A program made the position numbers and the translations under genes. Below are positions 7,214 to 17,812 of a stretch of DNA of 64,000 nt, one piece after another. The notes beneath the pieces were generated by a model. That model was not told the DNA's origin. It did no database searches and was given only the letters and a program-made list of their open reading frames with translations. The stretch's first letter is position 1. Each line of letters starts with the position of its first letter. Source of the DNA: Photobacterium carnosum (GTDB taxonomy: Bacteria > Pseudomonadota > Gammaproteobacteria > Enterobacterales > Vibrionaceae); assembly GCF_002849605.1 (NCBI RefSeq), contig NZ_NPIB01000019.1:1-64000 (forward strand), read 5' to 3'.

Positions 7214-8746
7214 ATGACGGAATGGTTGAGTGGCGGTGTGATTTCCCTATTGGCGGCAATCTCTGGCGCGACAGTTGCTAGTGTTATTACCATGCTATGG
7301 TTAAAAGGACGTTTTGAACAAACATTGCAATTGCACCAACAGCAAGCAGAGGCTGATATACGGTTATTGCAATTACGTGAGCAGCAATTACAACAGCAGT
7401 TAAACGAACGTAATCAAGAACTCGAACAGATGGATGATGAACGTGATCGCTTGACCCATGAAATTCGACAACTGCATGGTAATTTATCGGCTGCGGTTGA
7501 AAAAATGCGCCATTTTGAAGCCCTTCAAAATGAAAAACAGTATTTATCTACACAGTTAGATAATGCTCGTGTCATTAATGCTCGTCTTGAAGCCGATTTA
7601 CGCGAGCAAGATGCGCGTCATTTTGAAGAACAAAAATCAGCCGAAGAAAAAATTCAGCTACTAGAAAATGCCGAAGAACGATTACGGGTGCAATTTGAAA
7701 GCCTTGCTAATAAATTGTTTGAACATAAAACTCGTAGCGTCGATGAGCAGAATAAAATCAGCCTTCAAAGCTTATTAATGCCATTGAAAGAGCAATTAGA
7801 AAGTTTTAAAAAACAAGTTAACGATAATTTCACTCAAGAATCCCGCGAACGTCATACTCTAGTGCATCAAATTAATCATCTTAAACAGCTTAATGAACAG
7901 ATGGCGCAGGAAGCGGTTAATCTGACTCAAGCCCTTAAAGGTGATAACAAAGCGCAAGGTAATTGGGGTGAAGTGGTATTAGCGCGGGTATTAACCGAAT
8001 CGGGTTTACGTGAAGGGCATGAATATCAAACCCAAGTGAGCCTTGAAAATGAAGATGGCAAACGTTATCAGCCTGATGTAGTGGTGCATTTACCTCAGCA
8101 AAAAGATGTCGTAGTGGATGCTAAAATGTCATTGGTTGCTTATGAACGGTTCTTTAATGCTGACACCGTGGTAGAGCGGGAACTGGCAATGAGTGAGCAT
8201 ATTGCTTCAATGCGAGCGCACATGCGAGGTTTAAGCCGCAAAGATTATCATCAGCTGCATGGCGTCCAAAGTCTCGATTATGTATTGATGTTTATTCCGG
8301 TTGAACCTGCTTTTCAAGCTGGGATTGCTGCTGATCCTAAGTTGATTCGTGATGCGATGGATCTCAATATTATGCTAGTCAGTCCAACTACTTTGTTGGT
8401 GGCACTGAGAACCATTAATAATTTATGGCGTAACGAAAATCAAAATCAAAACGCTAAAGAAATTGCTGATCGAGCGAGTAAGTTATACGACAAATTACGC
8501 TTGTTTGTGACTGATATGGAAGGATTAGGTTCGTCATTAGATAAAGCTAGCCAAAGTTATCATAGCGCCATGAATAAGTTAGTTAGTGGACGGGGGAATA
8601 TTATTCGCCAAGCTGAAAGCTTCAAGTTATTAGGGGTAGAAGTGAAGCGTGATATTAGCCCGCAATTAGTTGAAAAATCACAGTCACAACTGCATGATGC
8701 GAGAGGATTTTCACATATAACCTCAACAACGGAATCTGATTTGTAG
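7214..8746 (+). CDS. rmuC: DNA recombination protein RmuC
   Basis: 510 residues. One N-terminal transmembrane helix (about 7-28) is followed by a long coiled coil rich in Q, E and R (about 35-230). The RmuC nuclease-like domain follows, with GNWGEVVLARVLTESGL, YQPDVVVHLP, VVDAKMSLVAYERF and HIASMRAHMRGLS. The VDAKMS block resembles the PD-(D/E)xK nuclease core. RmuC limits inversion at short inverted repeats in E. coli; its biochemical activity is poorly defined. It lies just upstream of ubiE, as in many gammaproteobacteria. Confidence 0.94.
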   Translation: MTEWLSGGVISLLAAISGATVASVITMLWLKGRFEQTLQLHQQQAEADIRLLQLREQQLQQQLNERNQELEQMDDERDRLTHEIRQLHGNLSAAVEKMRHFEALQNEKQYLSTQLDNARVINARLEADLREQDARHFEEQKSAEEKIQLLENAEERLRVQFESLANKLFEHKTRSVDEQNKISLQSLLMPLKEQLESFKKQVNDNFTQESRERHTLVHQINHLKQLNEQMAQEAVNLTQALKGDNKAQGNWGEVVLARVLTESGLREGHEYQTQVSLENEDGKRYQPDVVVHLPQQKDVVVDAKMSLVAYERFFNADTVVERELAMSEHIASMRAHMRGLSRKDYHQLHGVQSLDYVLMFIPVEPAFQAGIAADPKLIRDAMDLNIMLVSPTTLLVALRTINNLWRNENQNQNAKEIADRASKLYDKLRLFVTDMEGLGSSLDKASQSYHSAMNKLVSGRGNIIRQAESFKLLGVEVKRDISPQLVEKSQSQLHDARGFSHITSTTESDL

Positions 8747-8881
8747 TGCTTAAAGAGTAAACCACTTTGAGCAAACGACAACCATCAAGTACACTAAGCC
8801 AGTTGAATAAATGAATTTAATCCTCAGTAGCTATTTTATTGTGATAATAGAATGAGCGCGAGGACACATAATGGATTGAGC

Positions 8882-9637
8882 ATGACGGACACCACACAAG
8901 ACACCACCCACTTTGGCTTTCGTACCGTAGCCAAAGAGGAAAAAGCAACCATGGTTGCTGAAGTATTCCATTCAGTAGCGGCAAAGTACGACATTATGAA
9001 TGATTTAATGTCGATGGGTATTCATCGCGTTTGGAAGCGTTTTACGATTGACTGTAGTGGTGTGCGCCGTGGCCAACGAGTACTTGATTTAGGCGGTGGT
9101 ACCGGTGATTTAACCGCTAAATTTTCGCGTATGGTCGGTGATAGTGGTCAGGTGATTCTAGCGGATATTAACAATTCAATGTTAAAGGTTGGGCGTAGTA
9201 AACTGCGTGATAGTGGCATTGTGGGTAATGTTGGTTACGTGCAAGCAAATGCAGAAGAGTTACCTTTTCCTGATAATTATTTTGATTGTATTACGATCAG
9301 TTTCTGCTTACGTAATGTTACGGATAAAGAACAAGCTTTACGTTCGATGTACCGCGTATTAAAACCCGGTGGTCGATTGTTAGTACTCGAGTTTTCTAAG
9401 CCAATTTTAGAGCCTTTATCAAAAATATATGATGCTTACTCATTTCATTTATTGCCTAAAATCGGTGAAATCATTGCACATGATAGCGAAAGTTATCGCT
9501 ATTTAGCTGAATCTATTCGTATGCACCCTGATCAAGAAACGTTGAAAGGTATGATGGACGACGCTGGGTTTGATCAGACTACTTATTACAATTTAACTGG
9601 CGGTATTGTTGCTTTGCACCGTGGTTATAAGTTCTGA
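8882..9637 (+). CDS. ubiE: Ubiquinone/menaquinone methyltransferase UbiE
   Basis: A class I SAM methyltransferase that C-methylates demethylmenaquinone and 2-methoxy-6-polyprenyl-benzoquinol in quinone synthesis. Motif I is [15 protein letters not shown], with [17 protein letters not shown] before it and [25 protein letters not shown] after it. The frame is open from 8852, but ATG 8882 gives 252 residues, close to E. coli UbiE (251) and starting with [13 protein letters not shown]. The ribosome binding site for that ATG is weak. It heads the ubiE-ubiJ-ubiB run, with 8 bases to ubiJ. Confidence 0.96.
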   Translation: MTDTTQDTTHFGFRTVAKEEKATMVAEVFHSVAAKYDIMNDLMSMGIHRVWKRFTIDCSGVRRGQRVLDLGGGTGDLTAKFSRMVGDSGQVILADINNSMLKVGRSKLRDSGIVGNVGYVQANAEELPFPDNYFDCITISFCLRNVTDKEQALRSMYRVLKPGGRLLVLEFSKPILEPLSKIYDAYSFHLLPKIGEIIAHDSESYRYLAESIRMHPDQETLKGMMDDAGFDQTTYYNLTGGIVALHRGYKF

Positions 9638-9645
9638 GGTTCCCT

Positions 9646-10248
9646 ATGCCAATAGATGCATTTGTTACTGGCGCAGTAGAAACGGCGCTTAATCAGTTAG
9701 TAAAAGATGATGTTGATAGTCAGCGTCGTTTATCACGCTTACGCGGCAAAGTGATTAGCGTGATTCTGAATGAATTTGGCAAAACGTTATATTTTATTTT
9801 TAGTCAGCAAATTGATGTACTAGCGGTTTATGAAGGGGATGTTGATTGTCAATTGGCGCTAAATTTAACGGCATTACCTGAATTACGTCAACAAGCTAAT
9901 GTGACCCAGCTAATTAAAGCCGATAAGTTATCCCTTGAAGGTGATCTACAATTAGCGCAACATTTTTCGAGTTTGTTGAGCGGCTTAAAACCCGATATTG
10001 AAGAAAAATTGTCGCACTATAGTGGTGATGTTATTGCTCATACTGTTGTTAGTGGAGTGAAATCGAGTGGTCAGTTTATTCAGCAGCGGTTACTTAAGCG
10101 CCAGCGAAATTTAGCTCAAACACTAACGGAAGAGTGGAAGTTATTTCCACAACCATTAGAAATAGCTTACTTTGCTGATCAAGTTGATGACTTGAGATCA
10201 GATGTGGCCTGTTTTGAGGCCCGATTAAATCAGTTACTTGAGCGATAA
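9646..10248 (+). CDS. ubiJ: Ubiquinone biosynthesis accessory factor UbiJ (SCP2 domain)
   Basis: A 200-residue protein between ubiE and ubiB, the conserved position of UbiJ. The N-terminal half resembles an SCP2 lipid-binding domain ([39 protein letters not shown]). The C-terminal part is a helical coiled coil ending [25 protein letters not shown]. UbiJ works with UbiK in the soluble ubiquinone-synthesis metabolon and is thought to bind the polyprenyl intermediates. AGGTTCCCT before the ATG is an acceptable ribosome site. Confidence 0.92.
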   Translation: MPIDAFVTGAVETALNQLVKDDVDSQRRLSRLRGKVISVILNEFGKTLYFIFSQQIDVLAVYEGDVDCQLALNLTALPELRQQANVTQLIKADKLSLEGDLQLAQHFSSLLSGLKPDIEEKLSHYSGDVIAHTVVSGVKSSGQFIQQRLLKRQRNLAQTLTEEWKLFPQPLEIAYFADQVDDLRSDVACFEARLNQLLER

Positions 10249-10253
10249 TAGCC

Positions 10254-11891
10254 ATGATGACTATTCGTGAATTCAAACGTCTTTACCGTATCATTGAAGT
10301 ACAATTACGTTATGGTTTGGATGATTTTATTCCACAAGATCCACGTTCAGAATTACCAAAAAAATTACGAAAGTCGTTATTTTGGATTAAAAACCAGTAT
10401 CCAGATAAACCTTTAGGGGAGCGACTACGGTTAGCATTACAAGAACTTGGGCCAGTATGGATCAAGTTTGGTCAAATGATGTCGACTCGGCGTGACTTGT
10501 TTCCTCCACATATTGCAGATCAACTGGCATTACTGCAAGATCAGGTGGCCCCGTTTGATGGTCAGTTGGCAAAACGTACTATTGAAGCATCATTGGGTGG
10601 TCCGGTAGAGCAATGGTTTGATGATTTTGATGAAGTCGCGTTAGCATCAGCTTCGATTGCACAAGTGCATACCGCGACGATGAAAGAAAATGGACGTGAA
10701 ATTGTCTTTAAAGTCATTCGTCCTGATATTCGTCCGATTATTGAAGCCGATATTAAGTTGATGTACAGGATGGCCGAGATAGTTTCTCGACTGCAACCAG
10801 AAGCGCGTCGATTACGTCCGGTTGAAGTGGTAAGGGAATATGAAAAAACCTTACTCGATGAATTGGATTTAATGCGAGAAGCGGCGAATGGGATCCAACT
10901 TCGACGTAATTTTGAAGGTGATGATAGCCTCTATGTACCGGAAGTTTTCACTGATTACAGCAGTGTTAATTTGTTAGTAATGGAACGGATCTACGGGATT
11001 CAGGTTTCTAACCTAGAAGCATTAAAAGCCAATGGTACTAATTTAAAATTATTATCAGAAAATGCAGTAAATATATTTTTTACTCAGGTGTTCCGTGATA
11101 GTTTCTTTCACGCAGATATGCACCCAGGGAATATTTTTGTTTCCTATGAGCACCCACATGATCCACAATGGATAGCGTTGGATTGTGGTATCGTCGGTAC
11201 ACTTAATCGTGATGACAAGCGTTATTTGGCTGAAAACTTATTGGCTTTCTTTAATCGAGATTACCGTAAAGTTGCCGAATTACATGTTGATTCAGGTTGG
11301 GTGCCCGCAGATACCAATGTTGATGCATTCGAAGTGGCGATTCGTTCGGTGTGCGACCCTATTTTTCAAAAGCCGTTGTGTGAAATATCATTTGGCCATG
11401 TGTTGTTGAATTTATTCAATACTGCTCGGCGATTTAATATGGAAGTACAACCGCAGTTAATGCTATTACAAAAGACCTTACTTTATGTCGAAGGTCTTGG
11501 TAGACAGTTGTACCCACAACTTGATTTATGGGCGACAGCTAAACCGTTTTTAGAAGACTGGATGTCTCGTCAAGTTGGCCCACAAGCCATTATTGATGCA
11601 GTAAAGAATAAAGCGCCATTTTGGGCTGAAAAGTTACCAGAGTTACCTGAATTACTTTACGACAGTTTGCGCCAAGGCAAGGTTATGAATCAACGACTCG
11701 ATACACTCTATGATAATTTCATGGATAGTCGGCGTAACCAAGGTAAGGCAAGATTTTATTTTGGTATTGGTGCCACCATGATGGTGTGTGCTGCCATACT
11801 TTTCGGTGATCATGTTACCACCTATCCTGCTATTGCAGCGGGATCAGGCACGGTATTTTGGTTACTGGGATGGCGAGCCTGTCGACAATAG
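10254..11891 (+). CDS. ubiB: Ubiquinone biosynthesis regulatory kinase-like UbiB
   Basis: A 545-residue member of the ABC1/ADCK/UbiB atypical kinase family required for ubiquinone synthesis. The family's KxGQ motif appears as [15 protein letters not shown], followed by [11 protein letters not shown] (the A-rich nucleotide loop), [12 protein letters not shown], and the HADMHPGN and LDCGIVG catalytic motifs. Two C-terminal transmembrane helices (about 495-545) anchor it in the membrane. The start is ATGATG; either methionine is possible. It follows ubiJ by 5 bases, so the three ubi genes look co-transcribed. Confidence 0.96.
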   Translation: MMTIREFKRLYRIIEVQLRYGLDDFIPQDPRSELPKKLRKSLFWIKNQYPDKPLGERLRLALQELGPVWIKFGQMMSTRRDLFPPHIADQLALLQDQVAPFDGQLAKRTIEASLGGPVEQWFDDFDEVALASASIAQVHTATMKENGREIVFKVIRPDIRPIIEADIKLMYRMAEIVSRLQPEARRLRPVEVVREYEKTLLDELDLMREAANGIQLRRNFEGDDSLYVPEVFTDYSSVNLLVMERIYGIQVSNLEALKANGTNLKLLSENAVNIFFTQVFRDSFFHADMHPGNIFVSYEHPHDPQWIALDCGIVGTLNRDDKRYLAENLLAFFNRDYRKVAELHVDSGWVPADTNVDAFEVAIRSVCDPIFQKPLCEISFGHVLLNLFNTARRFNMEVQPQLMLLQKTLLYVEGLGRQLYPQLDLWATAKPFLEDWMSRQVGPQAIIDAVKNKAPFWAEKLPELPELLYDSLRQGKVMNQRLDTLYDNFMDSRRNQGKARFYFGIGATMMVCAAILFGDHVTTYPAIAAGSGTVFWLLGWRACRQ

Positions 11892-11974
11892 TTGCCGCAG
11901 GTTTCGCCTATACTTATAGTTGCGTGTAACAACGCACTCCGTTATTAACCACATAAAGCTGAGGTAAAGTAAGC

Positions 11975-12235
11975 ATGGGTGGTATCAGTATCTGGCAATT
12001 GTTAATTATTGCACTGATCATTGTTCTGTTGTTCGGCACTAAGAAGTTACGCACATTGGGTGGCGACTTAGGTTCTGCTGTTAAGGGTTTCAAAAAAGCG
12101 ATTGGTGATGAAGATTCAGCATCAGCAGCTAAAAAAGAAACCACTGATGCAGATTTTGAGCAAAAGAAAATTACGGATGAGCAGCAAGCCGCTGATCAGA
12201 CCAAAACGAGTCAAAAAGACAAAGAGCAGGTTTAA
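11975..12235 (+). CDS. tatA: Sec-independent translocase subunit TatA
   Basis: An 86-residue TatA. A short N-terminal transmembrane helix ([14 protein letters not shown]) is followed by the FGTKKL hinge, the amphipathic helix [16 protein letters not shown], and an acidic/lysine-rich tail. TatA multimers form the pore that lets folded twin-arginine proteins cross the inner membrane. GAGG lies upstream. It is first in tatABC, three bases ahead of tatB. Confidence 0.96.
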   Translation: MGGISIWQLLIIALIIVLLFGTKKLRTLGGDLGSAVKGFKKAIGDEDSASAAKKETTDADFEQKKITDEQQAADQTKTSQKDKEQV

Positions 12236-12238
12236 GAC

Positions 12239-12577
12239 GTGTTTGATATCGGGTTCTGGGAGTTAGTGCTGATCTCCGTGGTGGGATTAGTAGTACTGGG
12301 GCCGGAACGTCTACCCGTTGCGATACGTACTGTATCGCAGTGGATAGGTGCTGCCCGTAATATGGCAAACTCAGTCAAAGATGAATTGACTCAGGAACTG
12401 AAAATTCAGGAACTGCAAGCCAATTTAAAAAAAGCTGAGCAAATGGGAATGAAGGACATTGCGCCTGAATTGCAAGAGTCGGTTGATGAACTTAAAAAAG
12501 TCGCTTCTGATGTGCAACGTCCCTATGCTGATAAAAGCGAGCAACCCTCAGCAACGACTTCTAATAAGCAGGAATAA
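12239..12577 (+). CDS. tatB: Sec-independent translocase subunit TatB
   Basis: A 112-residue TatB starting at GTG. It begins [26 protein letters not shown]: the membrane helix with the conserved glutamate and the GPERLP hinge that separates TatB from TatA. A long amphipathic helix ([28 protein letters not shown]) and a charged tail follow. With TatC it recognises twin-arginine signal peptides. It is shorter than E. coli TatB (171 residues) because the variable tail is reduced. Confidence 0.95.
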   Translation: MFDIGFWELVLISVVGLVVLGPERLPVAIRTVSQWIGAARNMANSVKDELTQELKIQELQANLKKAEQMGMKDIAPELQESVDELKKVASDVQRPYADKSEQPSATTSNKQE

Positions 12578-12588
12578 ATTACATCACT

Positions 12589-13374
12589 ATGTCGACTGTC
12601 GAAGATTCGCAGCCGTTATTCAGCCATTTACTTGAGCTGCGTACACGGATTCTGCGCTCTCTCATCAGCGTGCTGGTGGTTTTTGTCTGTATTGTTTGGT
12701 TTTCGAAAGACATTTACGCGTTTGTAGCTGCACCTTTGGTTGAACGTATGCCAATTGGTGCGACTATGATTGCAACGGATGTTGCGTCACCGTTCTTTAC
12801 ACCGATAAAACTCACTTTAGTTACCGCTGTTTTTATTGCTGTACCAATGATTTTGTATCAACTGTGGGCTTTTGTAGCGCCAGGTTTATACAAGCATGAA
12901 CGTAAGCTTATTATGCCATTACTGGTTTCCAGCTCATTGCTGTTCTATGCCGGTGTTGCGTTTGCTTATTTTGTTGTGTTTCCATTGGTGTTTAAGTTCT
13001 TTACCAGCGTCGCTCCGCAAGGGGTTGAAGTTGCAACAGATATTTCTAGTTATCTCGATTTCGTATTGTCGTTATTTATGGCGTTCGGTATTGCATTTGA
13101 GATCCCTGTAGCGATTATTCTGTTGTGTTGGACCGGTGCTACCGATCCTGAAACGTTACGCAGTAAACGCCCATACATTGTCGTGGCCGCGTTTGTGGTC
13201 GGTATGTTGTTAACACCGCCTGATATTTTATCTCAGACTTTGTTAGCTATTCCGATGTGCTTGCTCTTTGAAGTCGGTTTATTCTTCTCACGTTTTTACA
13301 TTCGTAAAGATGATGAAGACGAATATGACGATGAAGATGAACAGCAAGACGTAAAGAGCATCAGCAAAGAATAG
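12589..13374 (+). CDS. tatC: Sec-independent translocase subunit TatC
   Basis: A 261-residue, six-helix membrane protein that binds the twin-arginine signal. It starts with the cytosolic segment [16 protein letters not shown], holds the signature [23 protein letters not shown], and contains [33 protein letters not shown]. The C-terminus is unusually acidic (a [14 protein letters not shown] run). It is 11 bases after tatB. A terminator at about 13400 ends the tatABC transcript. Confidence 0.96.
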   Translation: MSTVEDSQPLFSHLLELRTRILRSLISVLVVFVCIVWFSKDIYAFVAAPLVERMPIGATMIATDVASPFFTPIKLTLVTAVFIAVPMILYQLWAFVAPGLYKHERKLIMPLLVSSSLLFYAGVAFAYFVVFPLVFKFFTSVAPQGVEVATDISSYLDFVLSLFMAFGIAFEIPVAIILLCWTGATDPETLRSKRPYIVVAAFVVGMLLTPPDILSQTLLAIPMCLLFEVGLFFSRFYIRKDDEDEYDDEDEQQDVKSISKE

Positions 13375-13396
13375 GGTTTATACCCTGTGATGATGA

Positions 13397-13425
13397 ACAA
13401 AACCGACCTTAGTGTCGGTTTTTTT
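13397..13425 (+). terminator. tatABC terminator
   Basis: AAAACCGAC and GTCGGTTTT form a stem followed by a T run, 25 bases past the tatC stop. Its presence argues against the longer tatD frame that would start at 13387 and run through the hairpin. Confidence 0.9.
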
Positions 13426-13518
13426 GTGTCTGCATATTGGTGTAATTATCGCATAGTCAGTCAATACCGAGCTCGATATACTGCAGTGAATACGTGTTCA
13501 TCAAAGGATAGAAAAGAA

Positions 13519-14298
13519 ATGATAGATATTGGCATTAACCTTACCAATAGTCGCTTTGATAAAGATCGCGCCGATGTTATTGCTCGCGCCAAAACGGTTG
13601 GGGTGACAGGACTGGTCATTACCGGCACCAGTATCGAAGAAAGTATTGCCGCTCAGCAACTGGCACAACAATGGCCTAATTATTGTTATAGCACTGCTGG
13701 TGTTCACCCACATGATGCAACATCGGTGACAGATTTCGCCTTGCCACAAATTCGTGCTTTAGCGCAATTGCCACAAGTAGTTGCCATTGGTGAGTGTGGG
13801 TTGGATTTTAATCGGGATTTTTCACCGCGTTCGCAACAAGAAGCGGTGTTTGAAGCCCAATTGGCGTTAGCTGCAGAGTTAAACATGCCAGTATTTATGC
13901 ATTGCCGTGATGCGCATGAACGCTTTTTAGCCATTCTAAAACCATGGCGTGATAAATTACCAGCTGCGGTTGTGCACTGTTTTACTGGCTCACAACAAGA
14001 GTTACATGATTGTTTGGCACTTGATTTACATATTGGCATTACTGGTTGGATCTGTGATGAGCGCCGTGGTACTGAGTTGCGTCAAATAGTGAGAGATATT
14101 CCAAGCCAACGGTTAATGATTGAAACCGATGGTCCTTATTTATTACCACGTGATTATCGCCCCAAGCCAAAATCAAGTCGTAATGAACCCTTGTATTTAC
14201 CGCATATTGCAGCCGTCATTGCTGAGTGTCGTGGTGAATCAACAGCCGACGTTGTTAATAATTCTTACCAAGTTAGCCAAGCTTTTTTTGTAATTTGA
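13519..14298 (+). CDS. tatD: TatD family metal-dependent DNase
   Basis: A 259-residue TIM-barrel hydrolase of the TatD family (3'-5' exonuclease on single-stranded DNA and RNA in E. coli). ATG 13519 gives [17 protein letters not shown], matching the E. coli start MFDIGVNLTSSQF, and GAAAAGAA lies before it. Family blocks seen: [57 protein letters not shown] and [14 protein letters not shown]. It follows tatABC but is not part of the translocase. Confidence 0.95.
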   Translation: MIDIGINLTNSRFDKDRADVIARAKTVGVTGLVITGTSIEESIAAQQLAQQWPNYCYSTAGVHPHDATSVTDFALPQIRALAQLPQVVAIGECGLDFNRDFSPRSQQEAVFEAQLALAAELNMPVFMHCRDAHERFLAILKPWRDKLPAAVVHCFTGSQQELHDCLALDLHIGITGWICDERRGTELRQIVRDIPSQRLMIETDGPYLLPRDYRPKPKSSRNEPLYLPHIAAVIAECRGESTADVVNNSYQVSQAFFVI

Positions 14299-14321
14299 TC
14301 CCACCTTTGTGGTGTGAGTGA

Positions 14322-15398
<1,077 letters not shown>

Positions 15399-15420
15399 TC
15401 TTTATTTTTAGAGTAATAAG

Positions 15421-15446
15421 AAGCGAGCTTTGGCTCGCTTTTTTTA
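15421..15446. terminator. hemB/asnC bidirectional terminator
   Basis: The arms AAGCGAGC and GCTCGCTT around TTTG are followed by a T run. It sits between the converging hemB and asnC genes. Confidence 0.9.
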
Positions 15447-15459
15447 TGGAAAATTATCG

Positions 15460-15924
15460 CTACGGTTTCACGTTTCGATTGATCGGGTTTTGCAGTGAAA
15501 TTAAGGTTTCAGTTGATTGTACTTCTTCAATCACTTGCAGTTTATTAATCAGTACGTGCTGTAATTCTTCGATGGAATGGCACATTAATTTAACGAAAAT
15601 ATTGTAAGCTCCCGTGGTGTAATATGCTTCGACAACTTCATCGAGTTGATTAAGCTTTTCAAGCGCAGAGTGGTAATCACGTGCAGCATAAAGGTTGATG
15701 CCAATAAAACAGCACACGTCATAGCCTAATAATTTCGGGTTAACGATTACTTCGGTGCCAGTAATAATTTGAGAGGCTCGCATTTTTTCAACACGAACAT
15801 GCACCGTGGCTGGGCTGACATTGAAGCGTTTCGCCATTTCAGCGTAGGGCACTCGTGCATCTGTCATTAACGCATTAAGAATGTCGCGATCTAAATCATC
15901 GATGCGAACAGCTATATTCATCAC
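15460..15924 (-). CDS. asnC: Transcriptional regulator AsnC (Lrp/AsnC family)
   Basis: A 154-residue Lrp-like regulator. The N-terminal winged helix-turn-helix (LDRDILNALMTDARVPYAEMAKRFNVSPATVHVRVEKM) and the RAM ligand domain (AYYTTGAYNIFVKLMCHSIEELQHVLINKLQVIEEVQSTETLI) closely follow E. coli AsnC, which activates asnA in response to asparagine. Here asnA is not adjacent: the divergent neighbour is rsmJ. The target is therefore either elsewhere or different. The assignment as AsnC rather than another Lrp paralogue rests on remembered similarity along the full length. Confidence 0.88.
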   Translation of the reverse strand: MMNIAVRIDDLDRDILNALMTDARVPYAEMAKRFNVSPATVHVRVEKMRASQIITGTEVIVNPKLLGYDVCCFIGINLYAARDYHSALEKLNQLDEVVEAYYTTGAYNIFVKLMCHSIEELQHVLINKLQVIEEVQSTETLISLQNPINRNVKP

Positions 15925-16097
15925 AATTCCTTTCTAGCGAGGTAAGTTATTCACTGGCTAATAGCATGGTCTATCTTATCCTTATGTTAGGTTGTGATAC
16001 CAGAGCCAAGCTTGATTTGTAGTGCTATAATTCGCCGCCTATAGCTTCTATCTCCAATAATGAGTGAGATAGATATTGTTTGATATCGGAGAATGCA

Positions 16098-16886
16098 GTG
16101 CAACTAGCCTTACTTTGTGAAGTTCCTCAACGTCAGCCTGAATTAGATCAACTTGCCGCCCGCTGGGGATTGACGCATGATGAACACAGCTGCTTTGCGT
16201 TAGTGTTAACCGCTAACCAATTAGAGCTGCGTAAGTTAGATGAGCCTAAACTTGGTGCTGTATTTGTTGATTTAGCCAGCGGTGCAGTGGCACACCGTCG
16301 TAAATTTGGTGGTGGTCGTGGTCAAGCGATTGCTAAAGCGGTAGGGCTAAAAAATGGGTTAACCCCAACGGTATTAGATGCAACCGCCGGTTTAGGCCGC
16401 GATGCGTTTGTATTAGCATCATTGGGCTGTAAGGTACAATTGGTTGAGCGTCATCCGGTGGTGGCAGCGTTACTTGATGATGGTTTAGCTCGCGCTAAAG
16501 CTGATCCTGAAATTGGTCATTGGGTCAGTGAGCGGATGCAGTTATTACATGCATCTAGCCAAGATGCTTTATTGCAGTTAGCCGCTGATAAAGATTTTGT
16601 TGCTCCTGAAGTGATTTATTTAGATCCGATGTATCCACATAAAAAGAAATCGGCATTAGTGAAAAAAGAAATGCGCGTATTCCAAACACTGGTTGGTGCT
16701 GATTTAGATGCCGATGAATTGTTTGCGCCAGCGTATGCATTGGCCACTAAACGAATTGTGGTTAAGCGTCCGGATTATGCTGAATTTTTAGCAAATGCGA
16801 AGCCTTCGATGGCGATTGAGACTAAGAAAAATCGGTTTGATATTTATGTTAAAGCCGGCATGAAAAATAATGACGATCTAAAATAA
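16098..16886 (+). CDS. rsmJ: 16S rRNA (guanine1516-N2)-methyltransferase RsmJ
   Basis: A SAM-dependent methyltransferase that modifies G1516 of 16S rRNA. GTG 16098 has GGAG six bases upstream and gives 262 residues; a TTG at 16080 would add six residues without a better site. Blocks shared with E. coli RsmJ (YhiQ): [49 protein letters not shown] (SAM motif I), [35 protein letters not shown] and [13 protein letters not shown]. It is divergent from asnC. Confidence 0.94.
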   Translation: MQLALLCEVPQRQPELDQLAARWGLTHDEHSCFALVLTANQLELRKLDEPKLGAVFVDLASGAVAHRRKFGGGRGQAIAKAVGLKNGLTPTVLDATAGLGRDAFVLASLGCKVQLVERHPVVAALLDDGLARAKADPEIGHWVSERMQLLHASSQDALLQLAADKDFVAPEVIYLDPMYPHKKKSALVKKEMRVFQTLVGADLDADELFAPAYALATKRIVVKRPDYAEFLANAKPSMAIETKKNRFDIYVKAGMKNNDDLK

Positions 16887-16985
16887 TAATGCCCCCATTG
16901 AAATCGGTATAGCATACATCGCTGGAATTACGAATCATTATCGTTTAATGTCGTGGTTTTGGTGAGCTGTAGTGAGGGTATATTG

Positions 16986-17465
16986 ATGGTAAAGTCGTTG
17001 TGTAAATATCGTCGTGCTGAAATTGCAGATCAATTTGCGACGATCATTAAGATTGTCAGTGAGCCTAAATTTATTTGTGCAACCTGTACGCGGGTTGCAA
17101 GTGATAAAGACTACTTGTGTAAACCAAGCCGCTTAACTAATACTGCGTCATCAACGGCCGCGACATTAACACCAATAGTACCATCTATAGTGACGTTGGT
17201 AGCTTCAGCAGCCCCTGCTCCTGATATGATTAATGTTCACTACTTACCAATGCCAACCGCGGTTGAGCAACGTCGAATTGAAAGAGTAATAATTGCTGAG
17301 CAGACAGATGAGCTTGAACAGTCAGAGAGGTTGTTAGAGCAGACAGATAAACTGAAAAAGTTAGCTAAGAAAAAAAATAAGCTCTTAAAAAAAGCGGCTA
17401 AAGTAGTAAAGAAATTTGATAAGCAATTACGTAAGACGAAACAAACGCTCGAATTAATATCATGA
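16986..17465 (+). CDS. Unrecognised CxxC and lysine-rich coiled-coil protein
   Basis: A 159-residue protein that I do not recognise. ATG 16986 has GAGG eight bases upstream; the frame opens earlier at 16953 without support. The N-terminal half has ICATCTRVASDKDYLC, a CxxC plus a third cysteine that could bind metal. A low-complexity Thr/Ser/Ala/Pro linker follows (about 58-85). The C-terminal half is a strongly charged heptad-like helix with runs such as KLKKLAKKKNKLLKKAAKVVKK. No signal peptide is evident. It could bind nucleic acid or a membrane surface, but that is only inferred from charge. It is followed by a strong terminator. Confidence 0.7.
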   Translation: MVKSLCKYRRAEIADQFATIIKIVSEPKFICATCTRVASDKDYLCKPSRLTNTASSTAATLTPIVPSIVTLVASAAPAPDMINVHYLPMPTAVEQRRIERVIIAEQTDELEQSERLLEQTDKLKKLAKKKNKLLKKAAKVVKKFDKQLRKTKQTLELIS

Positions 17466-17495
17466 TTTAGAATGAATGTTTTAATGGTTATGTGT

Positions 17496-17526
17496 AAAAA
17501 AGCCTCCCACTGGGAGGCTTTTTTAT
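17496..17526. terminator. Bidirectional terminator after the CxxC protein gene
   Basis: AAAAAAGCCTCCCA and TGGGAGGCTTTTTT form a perfect stem with A and T tracts. It separates the plus-strand gene from the small minus-strand gene that follows. Confidence 0.93.
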
Positions 17527-17539
17527 TAGTGTTTGTTTA

Positions 17540-17632
17540 TTAATCAGCGTGTTTAATTAATACAGCCATCATTACGCCAACAATCACAGATACTACAATA
17601 CCTGAAACAATGATCCAAGGAAGCATATCCAT
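17540..17632 (-). CDS. 30-residue single-span membrane peptide
   Basis: A short frame read on the minus strand: MDMLPWIIVSGIVVSVIVGV continuing MMAVLIKHAD and a TAA stop. It has one hydrophobic helix of about 22 residues with an acidic N-terminus and a short KHAD tail, the usual form of bacterial small membrane proteins. TTTGGATAACTGTT before the ATG offers a GGA ribosome site. It is bracketed by a terminator at 17496-17526, and the hem operon terminator lies upstream at 17773-17801, so it has room for its own promoter in between. I do not recognise the family; the composition and signals make a real gene likely. Confidence 0.62.
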   Translation of the reverse strand: MDMLPWIIVSGIVVSVIVGVMMAVLIKHAD

Positions 17633-17772
17633 AACAGTTATCCAAATGTTAAATAAAAAGGGGTAAGCTGCTATTGAATAGTGTTTGTTGGTTAAGAGCA
17701 ATGGGGTGGATATACCTTGTAATGGCTGTTTACATATAGAAACAAGTAAATGTTAAAGTTGTTATTTAGACG

Positions 17773-17801
17773 AAAAAAAAGCGCCATTAAGGCGCTTTTT
17801 C
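17773..17801 (-). terminator. hemCDXY operon terminator
   Basis: On the minus strand, AAAAAGCGCC-TTAA-GGCGC is followed by a long T run, 12 bases beyond the hemY stop. Confidence 0.9.
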
Positions 17802-17812
17802 AGGCTTGAAAT

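Noticed and set aside
8871..8879. ATG with a good GAGG site just before ubiE
   Set aside because: It is followed at once by GAT TGA, so it encodes only two residues; it shows that the ribosome site for the real ubiE start is weak.
13387..13518. N-terminal extension of TatD
   Set aside because: It would run through the tatABC terminator and does not match the family start.
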